The notes below the pieces were generated by a model. It ran no database searches. It was not told where the DNA came from and worked only from the letters and a program-made list of their open reading frames with translations. From NCBI RefSeq assembly GCF_003390915.1, contig NZ_QMEM01000003.1, positions 372,001-436,000 on the forward strand: DNA of 64,000 nucleotides, in the 5' to 3' direction. A program made the translations under genes and the position numbers. Numbering within the stretch: position 1 is the first letter of the stretch; each line of letters begins with the position of its first letter. This stretch comes from Lewinella sp. IMCC34183 (GTDB taxonomy: Bacteria; Bacteroidota; Bacteroidia; Chitinophagales; Saprospiraceae). Positions 43,043 through 51,347 of the stretch are shown piece after piece.

Positions 43043-44161
43043 ATGAACCCTACTACCCCGTACGACACCCCCGCCCCACCGACCCACCTGCTGGGTGTAC
43101 TGCGCACGCTCTGGCGCTGGCGGCGGCCCATCCTCTTCACCACGGCCGCCGGAGCCCTGCTTTCCATCGTGATCTCCCTGCTGCTGCCCGAGTACTACAC
43201 GGGCTACACCTCCTTCGTCGCGATCAGCCCGGAGCAGATCTCGATCGAGAGCACCTTTGGGACCAACGGCGGGCGGATCGCCTTTTACGGCACGGGCGAC
43301 GACATCGACCGCTTGCTGAGCATCTCCGAGAGTAAGGAGGTGATCGACCACCTCGTTGACTCCTTCCACCTTTACTCGATCTACGACATCGACAGTACCA
43401 CCCGCAAGGGCCCCGTGAAGGTAGCCGAAGAGTTCCGCAGCCACTACAGCGTAGAGCGTACGCCCCGCGACATCATCGAACTGACCGTCGAGGACCGGGA
43501 CCCCGAGCGCGCCGCGGCCATGGCCCGCGCCGCCCGCCGGCGCATCGACGCTCTCAATCTGGCGTTGATTCGGTCCACCCACCGCCGCAACGCCGCCGGC
43601 CTGGAGCAGGAAGCGCAGGAAAGCCAGCAGCGGCTCGAAGAACTCAATACCCGCCTGACCGAACTGCGGCAGAAGAGCGGCATCTACAACACCGAAGCCC
43701 AGAGCGAGGCCCTGGCGCTGGCCGCCAGCCGGGTCGACCAGCAGTTGGCCACCTCGGAGGCCCGGCTGGTCGCATTCCGGGAGCAGAACGCCCGCGACAG
43801 CATCCGCAAAGTGACCGTGGACCTGGCCGGCCTGCGGGAAACGCGCGTGGCCCTCACGGAGCAGCTCGCGCAGCTCAACGCCAGCATCGGTACGATCGAT
43901 AACCTGGAGGAGGAACGGCTGCAGGCCAACGAAACTTTGAACGAGAGCCGTACCCGCCTGAAACAGTACCAGAGTATCCTGGGGGGCGACCGGGCTACGA
44001 TGGAGGTGATCGAGGAAGTCTCCGTCCCCATCGTGAAGAGCTCCCCGATCCGGTGGCTCATCGTCGTCTTATCCACGGTCGTCACCTTCATCTTTTCCGT
44101 CATTGGCGTACTGCTGCTGGACAACGGCCGGCGGTACGACTGGGGAAGCATCACGCGATGA
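43043..44161 (+). CDS. Wzz-type polysaccharide chain-length determinant
   Basis: A 372-residue inner-membrane protein with a span near residues 29-50 (ILFTTAAGALLSIVISLLL), a long periplasmic coiled-coil part (about 150-310) and a second span near the C-terminus (WLIVVLSTVVTFIFSVIGVLLL). This two-span layout is that of Wzz/PCP proteins that set glycan chain length. No cytoplasmic tyrosine kinase domain is present. It overlaps the O-antigen ligase/polymerase gene by four bases. Confidence 0.82.
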   Translation: MNPTTPYDTPAPPTHLLGVLRTLWRWRRPILFTTAAGALLSIVISLLLPEYYTGYTSFVAISPEQISIESTFGTNGGRIAFYGTGDDIDRLLSISESKEVIDHLVDSFHLYSIYDIDSTTRKGPVKVAEEFRSHYSVERTPRDIIELTVEDRDPERAAAMARAARRRIDALNLALIRSTHRRNAAGLEQEAQESQQRLEELNTRLTELRQKSGIYNTEAQSEALALAASRVDQQLATSEARLVAFREQNARDSIRKVTVDLAGLRETRVALTEQLAQLNASIGTIDNLEEERLQANETLNESRTRLKQYQSILGGDRATMEVIEEVSVPIVKSSPIRWLIVVLSTVVTFIFSVIGVLLLDNGRRYDWGSITR

Positions 44162-45615
44162 CCGCCGCCCCGCTGCGCCTGTACACCGGCTACGCGGCCA
44201 CGGTGTTGCTGTGCCTCGGCGGGGCCATCGCCACGGGTCACTACTGGATCGCCGGCCTGCCCCTGCTGCTCGTAGCGGTCGGGCAGGCCGTACTGGACAT
44301 CCGGCTGTTTTTCTGGCTGCTGGTGGTGGTCATCCCGCTGGGCACCGAGATCAGCCTGCCCGGCGGCGTGGGGACCGACCTGCCCACCGAGCCCATCGCC
44401 GTGGCGCTCACCGCCTGGCTTGTGCTGCACGCCGCGCGGCACTGGCCGGCCTACGACGCGCGCACTTTCCTGCATCCCGTGGCCCTGTTGCTTTACCTGC
44501 ACGTGGCCTGGATCGTGGTGGCCAGCGGCTTCGGAGAACTGAAAGTGCTGAGCTTCAAGTTTACCCTGGCCAAGCTGTGGTACGTGGGGGCATTCTTCCT
44601 GGTGCCGCTGCTGTTGCTGCGTACCCCGCGGGCGGTCCGCCGCTTCGCCTACCTGTTCTTCTGGCCCCTGCTGTTCGTGGCCGTACAGACGCTGATCCGG
44701 CACGCCGGCTACGGCTTCAGTTTCGCCGATCAGTTCCGCACGCTCTCCCCCTTCATGCGCAACCACGTGGCCTACGCGGGCTGCCTGGCCACCTTCACGC
44801 CCTGGCTGGTCTACCTGATCTGGCACCGCCGGCGACAGGGACAAAGCTGGCAGTGGCTTACCTACCTGGTACTGCCGCTCTGGACGGCGGCCCTGTTCTT
44901 TTCCTATACCCGGGCCGCCTACGTCTCGCTGGCGCTGGCCGGTGGTGCCTTCCTGCTCCTGCGGTGGCGCCTGCTGCGGCCGGCGCTCGTCGTCGGGTTC
45001 GTGGCGGCCCTGGGCGTGGCGGTGTACCTCGTCTACGACCACAACTACCTCGACTACGCCCCCAACTACGACACCACGATCTCCCACCGGGAGTTCGACG
45101 ACCTGCTCTCGGCGACCTACCAGCTCGAGGACATCTCCACCATGGAGCGTTTCTACCGCTGGGTAGCCGGCGGCAATATGGTGCCGTACCGTCCCCTTAC
45201 GGGCTTCGGGCCGAGCAACTTCGTGGAACTCTACCCGAGCTACACCAACAATAATTTCGAAACCTACGTCAGCGACAATCCCGAGCGGAGCGGCATCCAC
45301 AACTACTTCCTGATGACGCTCGTCGAGCAGGGATACCCGGGGCTCTTCTTCCTGCTGCTCTTCTTCGGGGGGATTTTCTACTTCGGGGAAGATCTTTACC
45401 GGCGGCAAACCGACCCGGACGCCCGCGCGGCCATCGCCGCGGGCCTGATGGCCGTGGTAGTGGTCACGGCCTTCAGCCTGATCAACGACCTGCTGGAGAC
45501 CGACAAGGTGGGCTCGCTGTTCTTCACCTCCACGGCCATCGTCATTACCATGGGCCTTTACCGCTCCCCTACCCCGCCACGGTCCCCGTCAGGTACACTA
45601 CCGCCAGGATACTGA
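44158..45615 (+). CDS. O-antigen ligase/polymerase family protein (WaaL/Wzy type)
   Basis: A 485-residue membrane protein with about eleven or twelve spans. The large periplasmic loop carries the family motif GFGPSNFVELYP followed by HNYFLMTLVEQGYPGLFF, where the His is the conserved residue of Wzy_C proteins. It joins or polymerises surface glycans. ATG 44158 overlaps the Wzz stop, a typical wzz-wzy coupling. The last 47 bases overlap the convergent crcB gene, and the C-terminal Pro/Ser-rich tail is probably dispensable. Confidence 0.88.
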   Translation: MTAAPLRLYTGYAATVLLCLGGAIATGHYWIAGLPLLLVAVGQAVLDIRLFFWLLVVVIPLGTEISLPGGVGTDLPTEPIAVALTAWLVLHAARHWPAYDARTFLHPVALLLYLHVAWIVVASGFGELKVLSFKFTLAKLWYVGAFFLVPLLLLRTPRAVRRFAYLFFWPLLFVAVQTLIRHAGYGFSFADQFRTLSPFMRNHVAYAGCLATFTPWLVYLIWHRRRQGQSWQWLTYLVLPLWTAALFFSYTRAAYVSLALAGGAFLLLRWRLLRPALVVGFVAALGVAVYLVYDHNYLDYAPNYDTTISHREFDDLLSATYQLEDISTMERFYRWVAGGNMVPYRPLTGFGPSNFVELYPSYTNNNFETYVSDNPERSGIHNYFLMTLVEQGYPGLFFLLLFFGGIFYFGEDLYRRQTDPDARAAIAAGLMAVVVVTAFSLINDLLETDKVGSLFFTSTAIVITMGLYRSPTPPRSPSGTLPPGY

Positions 45616-45949
45616 GTGTCCCGCCCAACAAACTGGCAAACAGGTAGGTAAACGCTACTACCCCGTAGCCCTGCTGCAGCAGGTCCGTCAGCTCCAGGGC
45701 GAAGGTGGAGAAGGTGGAAAAGCCCCCGCAGAATCCGGTGATCAGCAGCAACTGGCCGGCGCGGGGAAGCTGGTCGCGCGCCACGAACGCGAGGCCCAGG
45801 CCGAGCACCGAGCAGGCCAGCAGGTTGGCCAGGAAGGTGGCCCAGGGGAAGTGGCCCTCCGCCAGTACCGCCGGAGGCAGCATGAGGGCCAGCCCGTAGC
45901 GGCAGCATGCACCGAGCCCGCCGCCCGCGAACACGAGCAGCCAGTTCAC
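45569..45949 (-). CDS. crcB: fluoride efflux protein CrcB (Fluc)
   Basis: A 126-residue, four-span fluoride channel subunit. The signature GGLGACCRYGL (9-19) and GFCGGFSTFSTF (about 92-103, phenylalanine box and Na+ site) are clear. It works as a dual-topology dimer that exports fluoride. Its start overlaps the stop of the glycan transferase gene by four bases, so it is translated from the same transcript. No fluoride riboswitch was seen in front of that unit. Confidence 0.95.
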   Translation of the reverse strand: MNWLLVFAGGGLGACCRYGLALMLPPAVLAEGHFPWATFLANLLACSVLGLGLAFVARDQLPRAGQLLLITGFCGGFSTFSTFALELTDLLQQGYGVVAFTYLFASLLGGTLSILAVVYLTGTVAG

Positions 45950-47073
45950 ACCGTCTGGGTCTGGGGTACCGGGGCCGGAGCTGCCTGTTCCGCCTGACGG
46001 GCCGCCGCGGCGCGCTTGCGCTGCTTGATCCGGCGGGCCTTGCGGTTGAGGAGGTAGGTCAGGCCGACCGCCAGGCCGATCTCCACCAGCAAAATGGAGT
46101 GCAGGCCCAGCAGCGGGTCGAGGAGGAACGCCAGACTAATGAAGCTCAGGTTGACCAGCGCGAGAACGAACGTAGCCTGCACGTGGCTCAGGTCGGAGTC
46201 GATGAGCAGGTGGTGGATATGCCGGCGGTCCGGGCGCATCGGGTTCGTCCGCCGCAGAAGCCGCGTGATAAAGACCCGAATCGTGTCGAAGAGAGGCACG
46301 ATCAGGATACCTACGGCAACGCTGATGGGGTGCTCGAAGCGGTACTTCGCCGGGATGGGCGCCGTCGAACAAACATCGATGAACTGAATGGTCATGATGC
46401 CCAGCAACATACCGATCACCAGGGCACCGGTATCGCCCATGAAGGTCTTCTGCGTCTTGGAGATGTTGTAGTACAGGAAGGCCAGCATACCCCCGGCCGC
46501 CGAGAGCGCCAGGATGCCCAAGTGGACCATACCCACCACGAAAAACCAGGTGCCGAAGCTGACCATCGCGATCACGCCCACGGTTCCGGCCAGCCCGTCG
46601 ATGCCGTCGATCAGGTTGAAGGCGTTGGAGATCACCAGCAGGGTAAAGGCACTAGCCAGGATGGAGAACCAGACGGGCAGGGTACCGGACTGGTAGAACA
46701 GCTCGTACATGCTATTCAGGCGGATGTCGCCGCGGGTAACCAGGATAGCGATCGCGATAAACAAGCCGGCGGTCTTTTTCCCGGCGGACAACTCGCTGAT
46801 GTCGTCCTTGGTACCGATCATGAATACGATCACCAGCGCGCTGAGGATGTACTGCAGGCCGGCCCACTGGTCCATCGGCGTCAGGAGCAGGGCACTGAAC
46901 AGGATACCGAGAAAGATGGGAATGCCGCCCAGGCAGGGAGTGATGACCGCGTGGCTGCTGCGGGCCTCGGGGGTCGCCACCAGCTTCTTGTCAATAGCAA
47001 TACGAATCACGCCGGGCATGATCGCAAACACAAGGGCAAAGGAAATTAAAAAGCTGAGTATAAATACGAACAT
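45946..47073 (-). CDS. undecaprenyl-phosphate glycosyl-1-phosphate transferase (WecA/TagO/MraY family)
   Basis: A 375-residue protein with about eleven spans. The catalytic aspartates are in GTKDD and FNLIDGIDGL, with FMGDTGA and the cytoplasmic HIHH motif (RRHIHHLLI). It transfers a sugar-phosphate, probably GlcNAc-1-P, from UDP-sugar to undecaprenyl phosphate, starting O-antigen or other wall glycan synthesis. The C-terminal 35 residues are basic then Ala/Gln/Pro-rich. MraY is excluded because the MraY-specific signatures and cell-wall cluster are missing. The Wzz and Wzy-type genes lie just beyond crcB. Confidence 0.92.
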   Translation of the reverse strand: MFVFILSFLISFALVFAIMPGVIRIAIDKKLVATPEARSSHAVITPCLGGIPIFLGILFSALLLTPMDQWAGLQYILSALVIVFMIGTKDDISELSAGKKTAGLFIAIAILVTRGDIRLNSMYELFYQSGTLPVWFSILASAFTLLVISNAFNLIDGIDGLAGTVGVIAMVSFGTWFFVVGMVHLGILALSAAGGMLAFLYYNISKTQKTFMGDTGALVIGMLLGIMTIQFIDVCSTAPIPAKYRFEHPISVAVGILIVPLFDTIRVFITRLLRRTNPMRPDRRHIHHLLIDSDLSHVQATFVLALVNLSFISLAFLLDPLLGLHSILLVEIGLAVGLTYLLNRKARRIKQRKRAAAARQAEQAAPAPVPQTQTV

Positions 47074-47107
47074 AGGCGAAGAGTGGCGGAGCCTGTTTCC
47101 GATTCCA

Positions 47108-47157
47108 GCTAACCCAACGGCAAAAGATACACTAAGGGGTTAGCCGGCACAAAGATA
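47108..47157 (-). promoter_or_regulatory. promoter box and leader hairpin of the WecA-type gene
   Basis: A perfect TATCTTTG box (47150-47157, minus strand) would start a transcript near 47144. The first bases of that RNA then form a perfect 8-base stem, GCTAACCC (from 47144-47137) with GGGTTAGC (47115-47108). The hairpin at the very 5' end may stabilise the mRNA. Confidence 0.5.
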
Positions 47158-47172
47158 CGTGCACCATCTGTA

Positions 47173-47940
47173 CTAAAGGACGGATACCCAAGAGGTTCGT
47201 GACGTGTACTCTACATTACACAAAAACAGTCCGCCGGCCGGCGCACTCCATGGTTTGGGGAGCCGCTCCTGCCGGTCGAGGGCCCGGCGCACCTCCTCCA
47301 GCGACAGCCGCCCCTCCCCCACCCGCAGGCACATGCCCACGATCAGGCGCACCATACCGCGCAGGAACCGGTTGGCCGTGACGTGGTACTGCATGCCCTC
47401 CGCGCCAAACTCCCAGCGGCTCTCCGTCAGGGTGCACTTCATGGTGAAGGCATCGCTGTTGGTCTTGCAGAAGGGCGCGAAGTCACCGTATCCGGTGATC
47501 AGCGCCGCGGCCTCCCGCATCAGGTCGTGGTCCAGTTCGCCGAGGGCCGGCACCCAGGCCACCGTATCGGGGCGGAAGGGATCCTTCCGCAGGCTCAGGT
47601 GGTAGACGTATGAGCGGCTGCGGGCGCTGAAACGGGCGTGCAGCTCTTCCGGCACCCGGTACAGGCCCCGCAGGGCGATGTCGGCGGGCAAAAACCGGTT
47701 GAGGCGTCCGAGCAGGCGGGGCGGGAAGGAACCCGCGTAGTCGAAGTGCGCCGCGTAATCACTGGCGTGTACGCCCGCGTCGGTACGCCCGCAGCCCACC
47801 AGCTTGATGGGTTCCCCGAGCACGGTCGACAGGGCCGTATCGATGGTTTCCTCGACCGACACGGCGTTGGGTTGCCGCTGCCAGCCGGCGTAGGCCGTGC
47901 CGCAGTAGGCCAGCTCGAGCAGGTAGCGTTGACCGGTCAC
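47173..47940 (-). CDS. truA: tRNA pseudouridine synthase A
   Basis: A 255-residue enzyme that forms pseudouridine at positions 38-40 of tRNA anticodon arms. The catalytic aspartate is D54 in GCGRTDAGVHA; YCGTAYAGWQRQ near the N-terminus and FLRGMVRLIVGM near the C-terminus are further signatures. Start GTG 47940 overlaps the TGA of tsaB. The frame is open far upstream, but that part has the Arg/Pro-rich look of a shadow of tsaB. Confidence 0.94.
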   Translation of the reverse strand: MTGQRYLLELAYCGTAYAGWQRQPNAVSVEETIDTALSTVLGEPIKLVGCGRTDAGVHASDYAAHFDYAGSFPPRLLGRLNRFLPADIALRGLYRVPEELHARFSARSRSYVYHLSLRKDPFRPDTVAWVPALGELDHDLMREAAALITGYGDFAPFCKTNSDAFTMKCTLTESRWEFGAEGMQYHVTANRFLRGMVRLIVGMCLRVGEGRLSLEEVRRALDRQERLPKPWSAPAGGLFLCNVEYTSRTSWVSVL

Positions 47941-48620
47941 AGCAAAGGCTTCTTTTTCGACCGCGTCACGAAGGGCGGGTTGAGGTAAAAGGGCTCGTAG
48001 GCCGCAACATCGGGGCGGCGGGGCGCGGGTGCGATGAGGTGACGGGCGGCGGCGGTGCCGGGTTCCCCGTAACTGAGGGCGTTGTCGTGCTCCAGTGCGG
48101 TTTGGATCCGGTCTTGCCCGGGGCCGCAGACCCACACCCGCCCCAGTCCGGCTCCGGCGCGAAGTTTTCCGCGCCACTGGGGATCCTTGAGGCGAATGTT
48201 GAGCACCTCGGTTTCGGGGGTGCGGGTGTCCATGGCGAACAGCTGGCCGTAGACCTCGTCGCGGCGGGAGTTGATGGTGGCCAGGATACGGTCGGCCGGA
48301 CCCGCGGGGGCCGCGGTCGCGAGCGACTGCAGGGTAGGTACCACGGCCAGGCGAAGGTCCGGCAGTGCCAGGCACAAGCCCTTGGCCGTGGCTGCCCCGA
48401 CCCGGAGGCTGGTGTAGCTGCCGGGGCCGTCGCTGAGGACAACCTCCCCTACGTCGGAAAGCGTAAGGCCGGCCTGCTCCAGGGCTTCGCGCACGAACAG
48501 CGTCAGCCGGCTGGCGTGCTGCTGCACCTCCGGAGCGGTTACTTCCGCAAGCAGGACACCGTCGCGCGCCACGGCAACGGAGCAGACGTCGGTGGCCGTT
48601 TCCAGGAGGAGGCGGATCAT
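47937..48620 (-). CDS. tsaB: tRNA threonylcarbamoyladenosine biosynthesis protein TsaB
   Basis: A 227-residue ASKHA-fold protein that partners TsaD and TsaE in making t6A37 in tRNAs. N-terminal LLLETATDVCSVAVA, the motif LSDGPGSYTSLRVGAATAKGL (two halves, about 63-83) and a C-terminal YLNPPF region are typical. It overlaps the alkyltransferase-like gene at its start and truA at its end, four bases each: a tightly coupled tRNA-modification pair. Confidence 0.94.
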   Translation of the reverse strand: MIRLLLETATDVCSVAVARDGVLLAEVTAPEVQQHASRLTLFVREALEQAGLTLSDVGEVVLSDGPGSYTSLRVGAATAKGLCLALPDLRLAVVPTLQSLATAAPAGPADRILATINSRRDEVYGQLFAMDTRTPETEVLNIRLKDPQWRGKLRAGAGLGRVWVCGPGQDRIQTALEHDNALSYGEPGTAAARHLIAPAPRRPDVAAYEPFYLNPPFVTRSKKKPLL

Positions 48621-48946
48621 GTATCAAGCAGACTAGCGGGTGACCAAAAACATTCGTCAAAAGCGGGAATGCGGTCGTCCACCACCACCACGCCCTCCGC
48701 CTCCAGGCGTTCCTGCATGCAGGTAGGGGTGGGAAAGTGATTGCGCCCGGTGAGTTCCCCGCGGCGATTGACGACCCGGTGGGCGGGTACCGCTTCCCCC
48801 GTCGCCAGGCCCTGGTAAAGGGCCCAGCCGACCATGCGTGCACTTCCGAGGGTAAGAAAATCGGCAATGGCCCCGTAGGTGGTCACCCGGCCGGGCGGGA
48901 TGAGCCGCGCCACGGCGTGCACGTCTTCGATGTAGGCGCCGCCCAC
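48617..48946 (-). CDS. alkyltransferase-like protein (ATL, MGMT family)
   Basis: A 109-residue protein covering only the C-terminal DNA-binding domain of O6-alkylguanine-DNA alkyltransferases. The active-site Pro-Cys-His-Arg is changed to PAHRVV (54-59), with alanine in place of the acceptor cysteine, so it can bind O6-alkylguanine but not repair it. ATLs pass such lesions to nucleotide excision repair. GTG 48946 lies two bases behind the hydroxylase stop and gives the usual length; upstream sequence belongs to the hydroxylase gene. Confidence 0.88.
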   Translation of the reverse strand: MGGAYIEDVHAVARLIPPGRVTTYGAIADFLTLGSARMVGWALYQGLATGEAVPAHRVVNRRGELTGRNHFPTPTCMQERLEAEGVVVVDDRIPAFDECFWSPASLLDT

Positions 48947-48948
48947 CG

Positions 48949-49611
48949 TTATCGGTGGATTTCCCGGGCCATCCGCTTGTCCTTTTCGGAGTGGGGCATG
49001 GTACCGAAAACGTAATCCCACAGGGGATTGGACACGCCGAAGAGCACGTCGTCTTCGCTGTAGTGGTGGATGGAGTGGTTGACCCAGAGCGCACGTAGGA
49101 AGTTGCGCGGCGGGGCGTAGATGTGTACGGTGTAGTGGACAACCAGGTACAGCGCGTAGCCGACCACGAAGCCGGCCAGGTAGGAAAAGGAGTATTCACC
49201 CAGTACCAACTCGAACAGGAAGAGCAGCGAGGTAGCCAGGAAAATAGCGACCAGTGGCGGCATGGCCAGCCGGCGCTTGTCCTTCGGGTAGTCGTGGTGC
49301 ATCCCGTGCATCTTGTACGTAGCCTGCTTATAAGCGTCGGAGGCCCCGTGCGGGGGGTGGTACACCCAGCGGTGTACGGCGTACTCGGTAAAGGTGAAGC
49401 CCAGTATGCCCGCCAGGAAGAGGCCCATTACGGTCAGTACGGGGATAGCGGTGTGGGTCTCCGTGTACCAGAGCAGTCCGATAGCGTACAGGAAAAAGAT
49501 AACGATCGGCGTGGCGATGTGGGTCTGGGTCAACCGGTCGAGCAACTTGTTCTCGAACATCGGCGGAGAGGTGTCAGTGTTCGACTTAAACTTCTGAGTG
49601 CGGGCTTTCAT
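48949..49611 (-). CDS. sterol desaturase / fatty acid hydroxylase family protein
   Basis: A 220-residue membrane enzyme. Di-iron histidine motifs are seen as HRWVYH, HGMHHDYP, HYTVH and HSIHHY, set between about four spans. The arrangement matches the fatty acid 2-hydroxylase (FA2H/Scs7) branch, which hydroxylates the acyl chain of sphingolipids; many Bacteroidota make sphingolipids, but the substrate here is inferred. It follows the PLP enzyme gene by 35 bases in the same direction. Confidence 0.88.
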   Translation of the reverse strand: MKARTQKFKSNTDTSPPMFENKLLDRLTQTHIATPIVIFFLYAIGLLWYTETHTAIPVLTVMGLFLAGILGFTFTEYAVHRWVYHPPHGASDAYKQATYKMHGMHHDYPKDKRRLAMPPLVAIFLATSLLFLFELVLGEYSFSYLAGFVVGYALYLVVHYTVHIYAPPRNFLRALWVNHSIHHYSEDDVLFGVSNPLWDYVFGTMPHSEKDKRMAREIHR

Positions 49612-49646
49612 GGGTATCGGTTATGTTAGTGAATACTACCCGATAT

Positions 49647-50732
49647 TCAGACCAAGTTCAGGCGTTGCTTGATCTTGCGTCCGTACATACGCTTGTACAC
49701 GCGGTACATCCGCTGCAAATGCTTGACGCTGTAGGAAGCCGGCTCTCCGTTGGGCTTGAGGTATCCCTGCTCCTGCATCCAGGCGTCGTTGAATATCTTC
49801 CCGAGGTACTTACTGCCGTGGTCGGGGAAAAGGACCACCACCGTATCGTCCGGCGTCAGTTGCTTGCGCATCGAGAACACCGCCTCCAGGGCGGCCCCGC
49901 TGCTGTACCCCAGCAGCAGGCCTTCCCGCTGCGCCAGTTCCCGGGCACGGAGGGCGGCGGCGCGGTCGCCTACCTTGATGAACTCGTCGATGAGGTCGAA
50001 GGCCACGTTGTCCGGGATAATGGTCTTGCCGAGGCCCTCCACCTTCCAGCTGAAGATCTCATTGGGGTCGAATACACCGGTCTGCCAGTACTTCTTGAGT
50101 ACCGATCCGTAGGCGTCGACGCCGACCACGGTCACGTCGGGGTTTTGCTCCTTCAGGTACCGGGCCGTGCCGGACAGGGTTCCTCCGGTGCCGGCGCAGC
50201 AGACGTAGTGGGTGATCTTCCCCTCGGTGTCTTCCCAGATCTCGGGGCCGGTGCTGTGGTAGTGCGCACCGCTGTTGTCGAGGTTCCAGTTTTGCCGCAG
50301 GTAGAAGCTATTGGGGATGGTACCGGCCAGCTCCTCGGCACGGCTATAGTATGACTCGGGGTCCTCGGGCGCGGCGTCCTTCGGGCAGAGGACGATTTTG
50401 GCGCCGAGGGCCTTCAGCAGGGCCTGCTTCTCGGGCCCCGCCTTATCCGACAGGGTCAGGATACACTTGTAGCCTTTGATGGCCGCGATCATGGCGATAC
50501 TGAACCCGGTGTTGCCGCTGGTCGCCTCGATGAGGGTGGCACCGGCCTGGATACGCCCCTTGCGTTCGGCCTGTTCGATCATGTACAGCGCGGCGCGGTC
50601 CTTGGCGGACTGCCCCGGGTTCATGGACTCCATCTTGCCGTAAACGGTAGCCGGAATGCGGGTGCCACAAATGCGGTCGAGACGAATCAGCGGAGTATTG
50701 CCGATGGCTTGTAGTACACTGTCGTGGCGCAT
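49647..50732 (-). CDS. PLP-dependent cysteine synthase / cystathionine beta-synthase family enzyme
   Basis: A 361-residue fold-type II PLP enzyme. The Schiff-base lysine is K44 in NPGQSAKDR, with the phosphate/substrate loop EATSGNTGFS and the PLP-phosphate loop GTGGTLSGTARYL. It lacks the CBS-pair regulatory domain; the C-terminal 40 residues (KRMYGRKIKQRL) are basic. It either makes cysteine from O-acetylserine and sulfide, which would use the product of the sulfur operon, or cystathionine from homocysteine and serine. By eye the two cannot be separated. Confidence 0.85.
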   Translation of the reverse strand: MRHDSVLQAIGNTPLIRLDRICGTRIPATVYGKMESMNPGQSAKDRAALYMIEQAERKGRIQAGATLIEATSGNTGFSIAMIAAIKGYKCILTLSDKAGPEKQALLKALGAKIVLCPKDAAPEDPESYYSRAEELAGTIPNSFYLRQNWNLDNSGAHYHSTGPEIWEDTEGKITHYVCCAGTGGTLSGTARYLKEQNPDVTVVGVDAYGSVLKKYWQTGVFDPNEIFSWKVEGLGKTIIPDNVAFDLIDEFIKVGDRAAALRARELAQREGLLLGYSSGAALEAVFSMRKQLTPDDTVVVLFPDHGSKYLGKIFNDAWMQEQGYLKPNGEPASYSVKHLQRMYRVYKRMYGRKIKQRLNLV

Positions 50733-50755
50733 AAAGGGGGGGTTAGTAAGCGGGG

Positions 50756-50763
50756 CAAAGGTA
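50756..50763 (-). promoter_or_regulatory. promoter -7 box TACCTTTG of the PLP enzyme gene
   Basis: A perfect TAnnTTTG box on the minus strand, 23 bases before ATG 50732. It probably drives the five-gene unit down to truA. Confidence 0.55.
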
Positions 50764-50850
50764 GTAGCTACGGCATTAACGTCGCAGCACTGGCAGTGGT
50801 TGGGTATATTGTGGGCGCTTAGGTTCTGGAAACATACGTCACCCCCTTAC

Positions 50851-51285
50851 ATGGCTAAATTTAAAGTCTCCCTGAAGGCCAGACTCATTCTCGAGGACCG
50901 CGGTCGCATTCTCCTCCTCAAACAGACCAAACCGAACGGGGGCAACTACAGCCTCGTGGGGGGCACGATCGAACGCAAGGAGTACGCCGTGGAGAGCCTG
51001 ATCCGGGAAAGCTACGAGGAGGCGGGCATCGAGCTGACGCCGGCCGACCTGACCCTCGTCCACGTGCTGCACAAGCGGTACCCGAAAAAGAAGAAGGGCC
51101 ACCGTATCGTGCTCTATTTCCGGGCCCACCACTACGAGGGCGAGATCGAGAGCCGCGAGCGCAAGAAGTTCGAAAACGTGGAATGGCAGCCCTACGACTC
51201 CCTGCCCCCCAACCTGACGACCACCGTACGGCACGTGCTCAAAGCCTACAGCCGGGGCCGGCTCTACTCGGAGATGGAGAAATAA
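50851..51285 (+). CDS. Nudix hydrolase
   Basis: A 144-residue protein with the Nudix box GX5EX7REUXEEXGU at about residues 38-60 (GTIERKEYAVESLIRESYEE). It hydrolyses a nucleoside diphosphate linked to some other group; the substrate is unknown. ATG 50851 gives the usual short N-terminal strand; the upstream open frame is antisense to the PLP gene. A poly-lysine loop (KKKKGHR) sits in the middle. It leads a plus-strand series with radC behind it. Confidence 0.9.
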   Translation: MAKFKVSLKARLILEDRGRILLLKQTKPNGGNYSLVGGTIERKEYAVESLIRESYEEAGIELTPADLTLVHVLHKRYPKKKKGHRIVLYFRAHHYEGEIESRERKKFENVEWQPYDSLPPNLTTTVRHVLKAYSRGRLYSEMEK

Positions 51286-51347
51286 TCCCGCGGGCGCCCT
51301 ATCTTGCGGGTGCGTTGTTGTCCCCGCCTCCGGTCCGTAGCCTACCT

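Noticed and set aside
47941-48867. Possible N-terminal fusion in front of truA (564 codons in total)
   Set aside because: The extension is Arg/Pro-rich and is the out-of-frame shadow of tsaB and the alkyltransferase-like gene; GTG 47940 fits truA exactly.
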